NCBI GenBank assembly: GCA_018398765.1
Contig: JAHBMJ010004861.1
Location: forward strand, 1-64,000
Direction of reading: 5' to 3'
From: Chromera velia
Lineage: Eukaryota; Sar; Chromeraceae
Length of the DNA stretch: 64,000 bases
In this document: positions 22,401-34,457 of the stretch, one piece after another
How positions within the stretch are numbered: position 1 is the first letter of the stretch
How the letters are laid out: every line of letters begins with the position of its first letter
Position numbers and translations under genes: made by a program
Notes under the pieces: generated by a model
Told to the model about the DNA's origin: nothing
Seen by the model: the letters and a program-made list of their open reading frames with translations, nothing else
Database searches by the model: none

Positions 22401-25400
22401 AGAGTCCAAAAGAAAATACGACGAGGTCAGACAAAAGAAGAAACCAAAAGCACAAAAGAGTGATCGAGAACAGGAGAGAAGGCGAAATGCAGATGCAGGC
22501 AGACAGAAAAGAAGAGATGCGAAAGTCTTTCCTTCAAATTTTATGTCCTCCCTGCAGCATCATTTCATCCCACCCCCCTTCCATCTCACATGTCTTTCCG
22601 TGGATCGCTCCAGTATCTTTTTTCCTGCCTAACACCCCCTCGCCGAGCTCACTTTGAGCGAGCGCAACAGGATTCCGTTCCCCCCTCTCACCCCCCCCTC
22701 TTCCCTCCTTCCTTTCTTCCATTTCTCCTCCTCGAAGATGGACTCACTCAGTACATGAAGCCAAGCAATGGACCCCTCTGTGTTGTGTTGCCCCGTAGTT
22801 TCTCACTTTTTATTGCGTCTCTTCTCTTCCTCTTTCCCCTGCAGGCGAAGGAGGAGGAGGAGAGACTCAAGGGGGAAGTGCAGAAAACTGTGGACAGGAA
22901 GTTGCCGGTCTCCAAGAAGATTGCAGACAAGGTCTGTCGGTCTGACATGTCGTGTGTATCTGTTCTCCCTTCCCCTCTCGAACAGGAAAGGCGGTGGGTG
23001 TGACTGATATTTGCAGAACCGTTCCTTCCTTCCATCGGTACAGAGGCTTGTAGGCGCACCCATACGTAGTCGGCAACCACACAGTGAGAAAGAGGAAGAG
23101 AGGGATAGATGGTGCGAGATAGAAGGTGCGCATCGCTGTACGTACCGGTGTCCTTACTCTTTACTCATCATTTGACAGCGTCTGAATCAAAGCAAAGGCT
23201 AGCACTACAGCTGGTGGGTGCACCTGGGTGATTGATTCCCGGGATGGAAGGATGGATGGATGGATGGATGGATGAACTTGCATGGATGTATCATAACAAA
23301 ATGATACTTTGCAGGAGGGAGAGAAGCGGTCCGCGGAGGCGCGTGTGGAGCACCTTGAAAACCAGAGGGAGGTGAAGGAGCAGAACAGAAAACAGGCCGA
23401 GCGAGACTTGGAGAAGGAGAAGAAGAAAGCTAAGGAGAATGAGTCGCGACTGAACGAGAGGGAGGCCGAGCTAAAGTCTCTCGAGGAGACGGGACTGGAC
23501 ATGGAACTGCAAATGACTGCCCGACAGGAAGCCGAGTACAAAAAGATCCAGGCAGAGACGGAAACGCTGGTTGCTACGGAGGTATGTTTGGGGCAGCTGC
23601 ACTTCTTCGTTGGGTTTTTATGGGAGTTGATTTGTCTGCTGCTCTTGCTTCTCCCTCTCCTCCGGTCGTCGTCTCCTCTCTGCTGCTGCTGTAGGTCATT
23701 CATGAGGTTGTGGGGGCGTCTTGAACCGAGTCTGGACTGGCTGCCTTCGCGTGTGGTTTCTTGTTCAAGTTTTTCTTGATGGTGCTTTGCTGCTGTGTCA
23801 TCTTTCGAAGAGTTGCACTTTGTTTTTTGCATTTACACTTTCTTCTCATTCGTTCTCGAGTTCCGTGTCTCCTGTCGCAGAGAGTGGAGCTCGAGGGTGC
23901 GAAGAGGCTGGAACAGCAAAACAGTCGGAACGTTGGGAGGGTGAGTTTCAGTCAGTGGGAGGGAAGGGAGACGAGAAAGAAGACCTTGAATAGAGCGCGT
24001 AGTCCATGCAGTTGAAAACAGGTTTTTCTTTTTTCCCTCTGCGTGCGGAGAACGTGGCTTCGATTTCTTCCTTTTTGTGGCATTTGGCCATTTCGTTTCG
24101 ACCGTGTGCTTCTTTTCTCTTCAAGCGTCGACAGCTTTCTTCTGTGTTTGCCTCTCTCTCTGTTTGTCTCTGTCTCTGTCTCTGTCGCTTATCCATCCAT
24201 GTGTCCATGTCCATATGAGTGTGTATGAAAGTCTCTTCGTCTTTGCTCTACGTCTGCAGCTGACTGAGGAAATCCGAAAGGCGGAGGAGCAGCTGCAGAG
24301 TGTGAGTGAGTGCGTGAGTGAGTCAGTGGAAGAATTATTTAGTGCGTTGGGGGGTGGTTTTGGGGCCCCCGTTTCTCCCTCCCTTTGTGGGTGTATGTTC
24401 GTGCTCCTTTTTTTTTTTCATCATCCTTGCCGTCTCGGAATGTTCAGGAAAGGAGCAGAGTCCTTGTCTTTTTGGATCCAGTCGGTGGGTCACAGAGAAC
24501 AAACGTGAAATGCCGAGAGGAGCCAAGGCTTTGATTTTGTTCGGATTCTCTTCTCTTCACCTCGACTGTGCATGCGCTGGCAGAGACGGACGTTGAGAAC
24601 TGCTCTCAACTTATCCGAAAATATGGACATGGACTCACCGTCACTTTGTTCTTTCTCTGTTTTTTTCCAGGCCGAGACGGAGGTCGAGAACACAACGAGA
24701 GACATCGAGAACCTTACGCAACGCTACAAGGACGTTGAGGTGGGCTCTCTCTCTCTCTCTCCTTTTGTTTTGGCGTTGTTATCTTTTTGGGGCCCTCATC
24801 CTTCCGTCTTTTCTTTTTTTCTCTGTCTGTCTTCGGATGTCTTGCTTCCCTCGGCTCTAATCTGGTCGAGAGAATGGTGGTCGCGGAGACAACGCTTTGT
24901 TGTTTTGCGATGAAGTCAGAGTGGAGCTCAGAGTATCATACAATTATATTCAAATATTCCTTTTTCCCTTTCCCTGCAGAAGCACGTGGAGGAAGCAGAA
25001 GAGGAACTCCGAAACGTGAACAGCAAGTGGCAGGTCCGTCATCCTTTCTCCCCTCTCCGCCCCCTTCCTTTGTGTATCTCTCTCCACCCCTCCACCCCTT
25101 CCCTTTCTCTCTCTCTTCTCTTTTGTCTGATCGGTGTCTTCGCTCTGTCTCTCCCTCCGTTCGTCTCATCTTGTGGAAGAACAAAGAGTGAATGTGGGAG
25201 ATGTCCCCGTTATCCTTTCCACAACCGCAGGTTCGCAGTTTCTCTTTCCTTTCGCGGTTCAAAAAGGAAGAAGAAAGAGAGCGAGGTCTTTTCCACTCAG
25301 TTTCTTTCTTTTTCCCTTTCTGTTTGTGTCTCCCCTTTCGATGCAGCACGGGTCTTCTGACCTTGCTGAGAAGGAAGAAAAGCACGCGAAGCTGCGAGAG

Positions 25401-28400
25401 GAGCTCTCACGGTATGCCGACAGAACACAGATGACAGAGGCAGAGAAGAAAAAGCAGAAGATCATGGACGAACTCAAACACAAGGTGGGGGGGGTGGGTG
25501 GGCAGAAGGGAGAAAAGCCAGAATTAAGAGAATATTGTCTTCCTGGACTCATGTGTCTTTCTCCTCTACTCACCTTTCTCCGCTTCATTGTTTTTATGCG
25601 GAGCACGACTGTCGGCGTAGAGACAAAGCAAAAGGGATCGGGGAGAATGGAAGTAGACAAGGAGGCATCGCCGCATTTTGTTTTCCCTGACGCCCGCCTT
25701 CTATCTTCGCTTGTGACGTTGGCTATGTTCTGAAATCCTTGGAGTGGTGTGGCGGGTTGCTTCCTCGTCGACAGACTGCAAATCACCCACCTGTAGAGCG
25801 CACAACGAAGGATGGATGCACCTTTGAGAGGACTCCGATGCCTTCATTCTTCTTCATTCATTGACTACTGCAGTTCGGGAGCGCCATCCATGGGTATGTC
25901 CCCGACCTCTGTGAGGCCTCTCAGAGAGGGTTCGAGCAAGCTATCGCTGCGGCTCTGGGAAAGTTCAACAACGACATTGTGGTGGATAACGAGAAGACTG
26001 TCCAGGTGCATAGAAACTGAGAGGGGAGGGGAGTGGAGGGAGAGAGTGACTAGAGGTCATCGGAGTGAATGAGAGACGGTGCAGAAGAGAAGAGAAGAGA
26101 CCTTGGTGTAGATCGAATGTGGACGTCGAGTCTGTTTGCGAGAGATGGGATCTTGATGTTTTTGTTTTTTCTTCTGTTCCGCTAAGTTTTTTCTTTTTGG
26201 TTCTCTGTCTCCCGAAGGCTTCTTTTTTCGTCTCTCCCGTCTGTCTGGGAAAGCGAACCGCAGAAAAAAGAAAGAAAGAAAGGTCATAGTTGCTGCAGCT
26301 GCTGCCTCATTTAAACGAAAGGACAAGAAAAGAAACGAACACGTCCAGATGGAAAGAATGTGGAAGCGCAAAAGCGTAAGCCTGCACTGGGTAAGAAAGG
26401 GCCGCAGGGTACGCTCGCTGGAGCTCTGTTACCCTTCCACTGAGAGAGCGCGCCAAAAGAACAAAGAAAAAAACAGAAGAGAATGAAGAAAGACGATATG
26501 GTCTGTCTGTCTGTGCAGCTGTGCATCCAGTACTTGAAGGAGATTAGACACGAGCCGATCGTCTTCAGGGCCCTCACGGTCGCCAAGGACACCAAACTGA
26601 ACGAAGAAAAGCTGAAGGAACTTGGGGAGAGGTTTCACTGGGCATACGCCTGTGTCCGTTTTGCGCCTGTGTACGACAAAATGTTCAGGGTGAGTAAGTT
26701 GAAGCAGACGCCCCTCTTGTCTCCCTTCTGCTCCTCTGTGAGAATTGCAAAGATATGCTTTTCTCCTCTTCTTCTCAATGCTTTTACCTACGCCATGCCT
26801 TCAACGAGACGCCTTTAGCGAGCGTTGTCTTATTTTTGTTCTCTTTTCTCTCGACAGCTCCTGTTCGTCGCCAACTTGTGCTGGCTATAAATGACTAAAT
26901 GACCTTTCTTCTCTGGCTCTTTCCTCTTTTTCCCAATCCTGTGTTGGTGCATTAAAGAATAGGAAATGCATTGTCTTGCTGGCCATAGAAGGGAAGAAGA
27001 GCATCAGTCACTTCACATATGCACCAATGTATGAATGCAGATGGCCCTGGGTGACTCGATGATCGTGAACGACCTGAACACAGGGAAGCAGCTCGCCTAC
27101 GAGTCAGTGAGTAAGTGAGTGAGTGAGTCCTTGCTGTGCAGTCAGAGACGCAATCTCGTCTGTCAGTAGAAGGAGAGGGAGAAGGAGTTCGAAATGTTAT
27201 TTTTTTAGTCTCTTTTTTGATGACGACATTGCTGCTTACAAGAGAAATAATTTCCGCATCCTTTCTGATTTTGTCTCTGTGTGCTGTGGCTCTTCTCTGT
27301 CCTCATTCGGTCTGGGCCTTTCCCTTCGTCCTCATCGGAAAGGGCCTCTGGAGAAAATTGGAATCCGAAGCTCAAAGGTGCTCCCTTCGGTCTGTCTTTT
27401 TATTTCTATCTATATCTCGCTCGATCTCTCCGCCCTCCTTCCTTTCTTTCGCTCACACAGAATCGCACCGAGTCACGGCGTCCAAGTGAAGGTGGTGACT
27501 CGAGAAGGAGAGAAGATCTTCAAGAACGCGAACCTCCAAATCGATCGGGTCGGTCGGTCCGCCTGTCTGTCTGTCTGTCTGTCTATCTGTCTCTCTGTCT
27601 GTCTCTCTCTCTGTCTGTCTCTCTCTCTATCTGTCTGTCTCTCAGTCTGTCTCTCTCTCTGTCTGTGTCTGTCTGTCTGTCTGTCTCTCTGTCTGTCTGT
27701 CCGTCTGTCTGTCCGTCCGTCTGAGTCTGTTTCTGGGAGGGAGGAGGTAGTGGAAGGGAAACATGACAGATTCTGCCTGCGGCTGTTGTCGGTGGAGTCT
27801 CTTGTCTTTTTCTCTTCGTCTTCGTTTCTCTCGCCCAATCTGCTTTCCTTGTCCATCAAGCGAGTCTGGATGGATGGGAGATTGAAACCGAAAGTTGCTC
27901 GTCTCGCTGCTTCACAAGATGGCGGTAAAAGAATCGTGATTCGACTGTTTTCTCAACCTCTTCGTGTTTCTCTCTCTGTGTTTTATTCTTCCTAGAAAGA
28001 GAAGGACAGAGATCCACTCGCCACTTTCTCGTACTAAAGCGCATCACCAGGTTCTATCTTCCCTTCTTCTCGCTTGTTTCTTCTGTTATTTCAGGACTCC
28101 AGAGGAGGCGGCAACACCCGTATCGGTGCGAACAAGCACGCGGAGACAAAGGCCAAGCTGGAAGAGCTCGACAAAGAGATCAGGGAGATCAGAGAGACTG
28201 AGGTCGGTCGAAGGAAGGCAGAGACGTTCTGTGATGCGGCGCTCTCCAGCCGCGCTTTCTTCTCTTCTGACTTTTTCAAATGCACGACTGTGTCTTTGTG
28301 TCATGATTTTTTCTGTTGCTTTTCTGCTTCCTTGCGTTCTTCCAGAGTCCTGAACTTTCTGCAAAGAAAGAAAGAAAGAGAGCAAGGGAAAATACGTTCC

Positions 28401-29773
28401 TGAGACTTCATCGCACTCTCCTGTGCTCCATTCTACCCCACCCCTCTGTCTGTCCTGCTTTGTGTCTCCACACTACTCTGCAGGCCGAAGGCAAGCACCG
28501 ATACGACGCAGCTCAGCAGAAGGTAGTGGCTAACCGAGATCTGAAGGAGAAAACGAAATCGAAACTCGAGATCGCGAAGGGCCAATTGAAGTTCAAGGAA
28601 GATAGGGTGAAGAACATGAAGAAGATGTTGAAGGAGAAGAACGAGGCACTGGGGAAGGCGAAGGTGGAGGTGGAGGGACTTGAGGAGAAGAAAAAGAAAC
28701 TCACAGACGCCATGAGAAACAAAACGAAGGACAAATTCGCCAAGCTGTCTGACGAACTGGGAGTTCCTGATGTGTCGATGGTCCGTTTGTCAAATTGTAT
28801 TCGAGTTCGACTGGACGGCATCACTGAGCTTTTCCGTTTCTCTTTCATCCTATTTGGATAGTGCTGTCTTTGGCGGGGGCTGTTTTCTTTTCATCTGAAG
28901 ACGGAACTGAAAAAAAGGCCGCGTGTGAATTGAAGGAAACTTGCCTTTCTTGTGGTGCGCGAGTTGCGTGTGGAAAAACTAGAGTACGTGTCACTGTGCT
29001 TGAAATTGTTGGTCGAACTTTTACCTGGTGAAGACAGCAAAATGTCATGAAGTGGACTGGATTCACGCCGCCCTTTTCTGCTGCGGCAGGAAAGACCACG
29101 GGATATTCCATTTCTTCTCGTGCATTGCTTTGCTTTGAGTGCCTGATTCCCTCTCTCAAGTTTTCTTTTGTTTTGTGTGTGCAGTACGAGGAGGAGATCA
29201 GGGAGGCTCGGAAGAAGAGGGACGATCAGGAGGCACATCTGCGCAGGGACATCACCACATGCAGGTCTGTCTATCATTCAGTCTGTCTTTTTGCGTAGAA
29301 CAGAATACAGAAGAGCGAAACGAGCGGAGGACGTCGTGACAAGTTTGTTTCTCCCTGTGTACTTGACAAAGAAGAAAAGTCAAAGACCAGTTTTCCATAC
29401 CAAGGCAACAGAATATGCCGACAGCGGCAGAAGAAGATTGTATGACAGGACGACAGAAAGACTCTTCTCATCATGGTTTGGCCTTTTGTCTCCTCAGGAA
29501 CGCCAAGAACTCGATAGATAAGAGGATCTCGGATCTGGAGCGGAAGGCAAAAGAGAAAGGGAAGAGCGAAGACGACCACAGGGCCGAGTGGAAGTCGTGC
29601 CAGGAGAAGGCTGAGAAGATCGAGGAAGAGTTGGAGAGGCTCAAGGTGGGAAGGGGAAGCAAAAGCGAAAGAGAGATTGGAAAGACAAAGCCAATCGTTC
29701 CTCCTCTGTTGTGTCTGCTTGTTCTTTCTCGTCTCCTCATTCCCGATTTTTGATTGAGGCACTCCCCCTGTGT

Positions 29774-29813
<40 letters not shown>

Positions 29814-31412
29814 TGTGAGTGTGTGTGTGTGTATGCTCTGGAAGAAGGCAGTTATACAGTCCGTCCTTCATCGGTTTGCAGGAGAAGCTCGCATCGCTGA
29901 AACGGGACGAAGACACTGCACGGAAAGAAGTTGCCGAAGCAATCTCTGCGACTTTGGAGTCAGTCTTTTTCAGTCGCCACTAGGTTACTTACCATTAGGA
30001 GACGAAAACACACAGGGAAGACAGTTGTGGAACAAGATTTGTCTTTTCGTGTCCTTGCGAACGGACTGTCGTTTTGTTCTTTTTCTTCCTTGACGGTCCC
30101 TCTTCACTCTCGGTGTTTCTTTTCTCCTGACAGAAATCCCACTGTTGACTTGCTGTGCTCTCTCGCGGAACTTTCTATCCTTCTCATTTATTTTTCTTCC
30201 TTGATCTCACCTTCTCGTGTCTGCACCTGTCCGCAGCGCCAGAGAAGCGGCAGTGGCGAAGAAGAAGAAGCGAGGGGAGAAGCAGCAGGTGGTGGAGGCT
30301 CTGCGTGTCCAGATTGAGCAGAGGGCAGAGCAGTTCAGGGAGACGCTCAGACAGGCCTGGCTGGACGGCATCCCGATTCCTCTGGTGACAGGATCCATGG
30401 AGGCCTTCATGTCTCTCGAGTGAGTATCTCTGTCTGTCGGTCTGTCTGTGGTGGGGGGGTTTCGTGGTTTCTGTTTTCTTTTGTTTCTTTTCGCTGATGA
30501 GTTTGATCAGAGGAAGAGACAAAAACTCCGTACAGGCAGGTACGCGCTACGGGAAGAAAAGAAGAGAGAGAGAGCCTGGAAATCCCGAAACAGGCAGGCA
30601 GGTCATTGAGAGGTTCCTCTTGCACGAAGTCTCCAGGGGGCCATTCCTCTCTGTCTGAAAGTGAACTTGCGTTTGTCTGCACATCTGTCTTTCTCCGCCT
30701 GATCAACTCACAAAAGAGAGAAAAAAAATCAAAGGAAGAAACAACTTCGTGCAGTGCACTTGGAGATGGCATGGAGGCGATCGAGGACGAACCTTCCCCT
30801 CCCTCAAGGGTCTCTCGGGACAGGGACAGAAGGAACGGGGCAGCAGCGGCGGCGGCAGCAGGGGCACCCCGGGAGAGGGACTCTAGGGCAGAGGGAGGAG
30901 ACCCTGTGGACGCGCTTCTCCTTCCAGAGACCTTCAGGTTGTCTCTCCAGGGGGCGCCTCCGCAGGGGGAGGAGGGAGGAGAGGGGGGGGCAGGGGGGGG
31001 AGAAGCAACCAAGAACGCGGTTGAAATCGACTACGAGATTCTCCCTCTGGACCTGAGAGAGGTCAGTCGGTCTGGTTCAGTGGACGTGGTTCTTGGATGT
31101 TCGCGCTGGAGAGGGCAAAAGAAGTTGTTGGAGAAAAGGGGATACAGTGGTCCGAAGAGGAGCATTGAAGCTCTCTCGCATTGTGGAGAGAAGATAAACA
31201 AAGCAAAGAAGAAAGATTCCCTCCTTTGCTTCGTCGTCCTTGTTTGAGTTCTTCCTCCCGTCCTCTTGTGTCCTTCAGCCGCCTCAGAGAGCATGAGATA
31301 GAGAGGAAGAGAGGGAAGAATTCCTTTGTGATTCTCTCTTCTTCGGCTGCAATGTTGCTGTCCGTCCGGGGCCGCGGGCTCGTCTACGATCGCCTGACTG
31401 AAAGCAGATTCA

Positions 31413-31460
<48 letters not shown>

Positions 31461-34457
31461 CACGAGCAGATGGGTGAGGACAAGGAAGCAGTAGCCCGTG
31501 TGGAGTCCGGCTACGAGGACAGAATCTCCTCTGCCCAGGCGTCCCTCTCGAAGATCTCTCCGAACCTTGGGGCCGCAGAGACGTTGAAGGAGAAAGAGGA
31601 GACCTTCCAAGTCGCAGCAGGGGAGAACAAACAGGCCAAGCGAAAGTCTGCAAAGGCCGAACAGACGTTCAAGCAGATCAAGAAGGAAAGGAGGACCAAG
31701 TTCATGAGGTGCTACGATCACGTCAAGGATGCCATCGGAAAGTGAGCTTCTGTTCCTCGACTTCCACACTCACTGTTCTTGGAGACCACGTGTATAGTCA
31801 CTGTTGCAAGAACGATATACTTGACCTCTTTATGTTCTTAATTGATAGACATGCGTCAAAACAAGCGATGCTTTCGGCTTTGTTTCTTTGGCACTCTTCC
31901 GGTGTGTCCAATCTTTCTTTTCTCTTCGCTGTATTCGTGCACATTTGACGAGAAGAGGGCGTCCTGGAAGGTCCTTCATGTTGCAAACAAATCTGTCCTT
32001 CACACAGACATACACATACAGAGAGAGAGAGAGAGAGACAGACAGAGAGAGACTCACAGATAAAGGGATCCTGAGATACACTTCTTCTATGCCTCCCGCC
32101 TCTTCCCACCCTCCTTGCAGGATCTACAGCACCATCACCCGTCCCTCCAAAGACGAGGTGGGGGGGCAGGCGTTCCTGGACTTTGAGCCGGACGACGAGG
32201 ATCATATGTTTCCGGGGTGAGTGAGTCAGCGAGGGAGGGAGGGAGCGGTGGTGAAAAGATCTGTCTGGTCTTGCTGGACACGCAGCTTGTATTGATTGAT
32301 TGGGTACCAGTGGAAGGGGAGCATTGCATCCACAGGATTGATTGATTGCCCTTTGTGGCACTATGCCGGTTTTCTTTTTTTTTTTGCTTCAGTTCAGTCT
32401 GCACTTCAGAAGGTTTCGGAGAGTTCGTTGTTTTTTTTTTAATTCGTTTTTACGTCCGCTTTCGAAAGCTGTCATCTGTTTGGGTATTCATAAGTGTTTC
32501 TGCATCGCTTCCTTTCTTTTCTTTTTCCTTTCTTCTGAGTGGCGATGACTTGCAGACTGATCAGATACAATGTGATGCCCCCTGCAAAGAGGTCAGCGGA
32601 GTGGGGGGCGGGGGGGGGAAGGAGAGAAAAAGGCATGATGTGACTGCTCGGGTTGAAAAGGCAAGAGACTTCTTGTTGCCATGCAGAGAGACCGCATATG
32701 AAGAGAGAATATTGGAGAAATGGGAAGGGGCAGAGAGAGAGAAAGTTGACCGGAAATTCCCGTCAGAGAAGCGGGTCGGACAGACTCACATCGGTCTGGT
32801 GTTACCGAACTTTTTTCTTTTCCTTTTCGCTTTCTCATCGCTAACCCTCGTATTTCCCAGAGATTCTTCAGCAATGTTCCCTTCTTCCTCCGCTGCGTGT
32901 TTGTCTTATATTCTCACCCCTCTCGTGGTTTTCCTTTCCCTTCCCTTCTTTCTCGTTTTGCGACTGTGACCCTTCCCTCCCATTGCCGGGCTCTCTGTGC
33001 AGATTCTTCGAGATGAAGGCTCTCTCGGGAGGGGAACGCACAATGGCTGCCATGGCTCTTCTGTTTGCCCTCCACAGATTCCATCCGTCTCCCTTCTTCA
33101 TCCTCGATGAGGTGGACGCGGCTCTTGGTCAGTCAGCCAGCGAATGCAGTCGGAGAGAAAAGACGGAGGGGGTGGGTGTGCACATACAGGCGTCTGTGTA
33201 CGAGTATGTGAATGAGCGAGAGGGGTCGGCAGAGCTTTGTCCTTCCTAGGCCTGAGACTCAGCAACGCGTCTGTGTGTGTTTCCGTCAATTGACGTTTCT
33301 TGAGAAAAGTTCTAGAGGTCGGGAGGGAGGTGGGTGTTGCAACCTCCTGTCATGCAACCTGAAGTCCCTCGCCTCGATTCTCTAACCGTGTCTCGTTCTT
33401 TCTTGTCATTCCGTGAGGTCAGGGCAACTTTTTGGTGCAGATCAGACCCGTTCCTTCTTTCCTTCTCTTCTTCTTCGTTCTCCCATCCTCTGTGCAGACC
33501 CAAAGAACGTCCGTTCTCTGGCGGCCTACCTGAAGGAGGCGTCCTTCCAGGTCTTGGTCATCTCTCTGAAGGACAAGTCAGTCAATCAGTTAGTGAGTGA
33601 GTGCGTGGGTAGGTGAGTGAGGGAATAAGTGGGGGCAGAAATGGAAAAGTGAAACAACGAGGATGAACCTCCGGCATCATCTCGTCTCGAGCACTCACAG
33701 CGAGTCTCGTTATTCTCACACCACAGTGTCGCTGCTCCCATTCGATTTGCAGATTTTGTCTTCACTTGTCATCCTGCATCCATCCCATTCGAAATGCAAA
33801 CATCCCAAACACTCTGACGGAAGGAAACGCTAAAAGCAGCCGTCCTGATAAGTGATGCGCTTCCGTAAAACAAACAAACAAAAACACACACTCACACACG
33901 TGTGTATGCCATATGGGTGTGGATGATGCAGGCTGTTCACCCAGGCTGACGTGCTGATTGGCACCTACAAGGACATGAAACGCGAGACCTCCTCCGTTCT
34001 GTCCCTCCGACTGACCGACTACGACAACGGTGGGGCGGGTGCAGGGAGGACACAGGGAGGCGGTGAGAGAAGAAGAGAGGCCGAGAGTGGGGCAGCAGGT
34101 GTGCGAGAGGCGCGGTTGGATGGGCGAGGAGGAGCGCAGGTGCGAATGCAGGAGAGGCGAGAGGGCACAGGTGCACGGTCTCTGCAGAGAGACGAGGGGA
34201 CGCGCCTGTCTGAGTCCAAACGCAAGAGGCCCCCGGTGCAGACTGGAGAAGAGGGAGAGGATGAGGAAGAGGAAGAGGAGGTTGAGGAGGAGGAAGAAGA
34301 GGACGAAGGCTCTGAGAGGAGAGGGGGGAGGTCACCGAATGGTCTGTCTCCACGGAAACGTCAGAGACGGGGAGGCCAGACAGAAGAGGAAGAGGAGGGA
34401 GAGGACGTGCTGGCAGGGGAGGATGAAGAGGAGGAGGAGGAGGAAGAAGAGGAATGA
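19480..34457 (+). CDS. SMC1: Cohesin subunit SMC1, 31 exons
   Basis: SMC1 with SMC3 forms the cohesin ring that holds sister chromatids in the nucleus. Exons: 19480-19627, 19929-20058, 20382-20484, 20870-21021, 21364-21429, 21624-21812, 22368-22425, 22845-22931, 23315-23581, 23881-23940, 24260-24301, 24671-24739, 24980-25033, 25347-25484, 25874-26005, 26519-26689, 27041-27114, 27461-27548, 28095-28202, 28484-28780, 29185-29264, 29498-29645, 29882-29958, 30237-30419, 30755-31061, 31470-31741, 32121-32216, 32556-32591, 33003-33127, 33498-33576, 33932-34457. Every join keeps frame and uses GT-AG; the sum is 4,362 nt (1,453 aa; human SMC1A is about 1,233). Visible are Walker A GPNGSGKS (residues 45-52, split by intron 1), ARNFLVFQG, the coiled coil, the hinge (about 522-712), the second coiled coil with [12 protein letters not shown], the signature LSGGER and Walker [13 protein letters not shown]. 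Extra length is an Ala/Gly-rich insert in exon 25 and an acidic tail of about 140 residues. Confidence 0.95.
27549..27730 (+). repeat. (GTCT)n simple repeat inside an SMC1 intron
   Basis: A run of GTCT/CTCT units starts at the splice donor itself (GTCGGTCGGTCC then GTCTGTCTGTCT). It produces a long meaningless ORF of Ser, Val, Cys and Leu. Confidence 0.85.
29780..29833 (+). repeat. (GT)n microsatellite in an SMC1 intron
   Basis: An almost pure GT dinucleotide run lies between exons 22 and 23. Confidence 0.9.
31415..31460 (+). repeat. (TC)n(TG)n microsatellite before SMC1 exon 26
   Basis: The TC run followed by a TG run directly precedes the acceptor CACGAGCAG, so it probably serves as the polypyrimidine tract. 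Confidence 0.85.

Noticed and set aside
27123-27995. 290-codon plus-strand ORF rich in Ser, Leu, Cys and Val
   Set aside because: It lies across SMC1 introns and a (GTCT)n repeat. Only 27461-27548 is coding, as exon 18; the rest is repeat translation.
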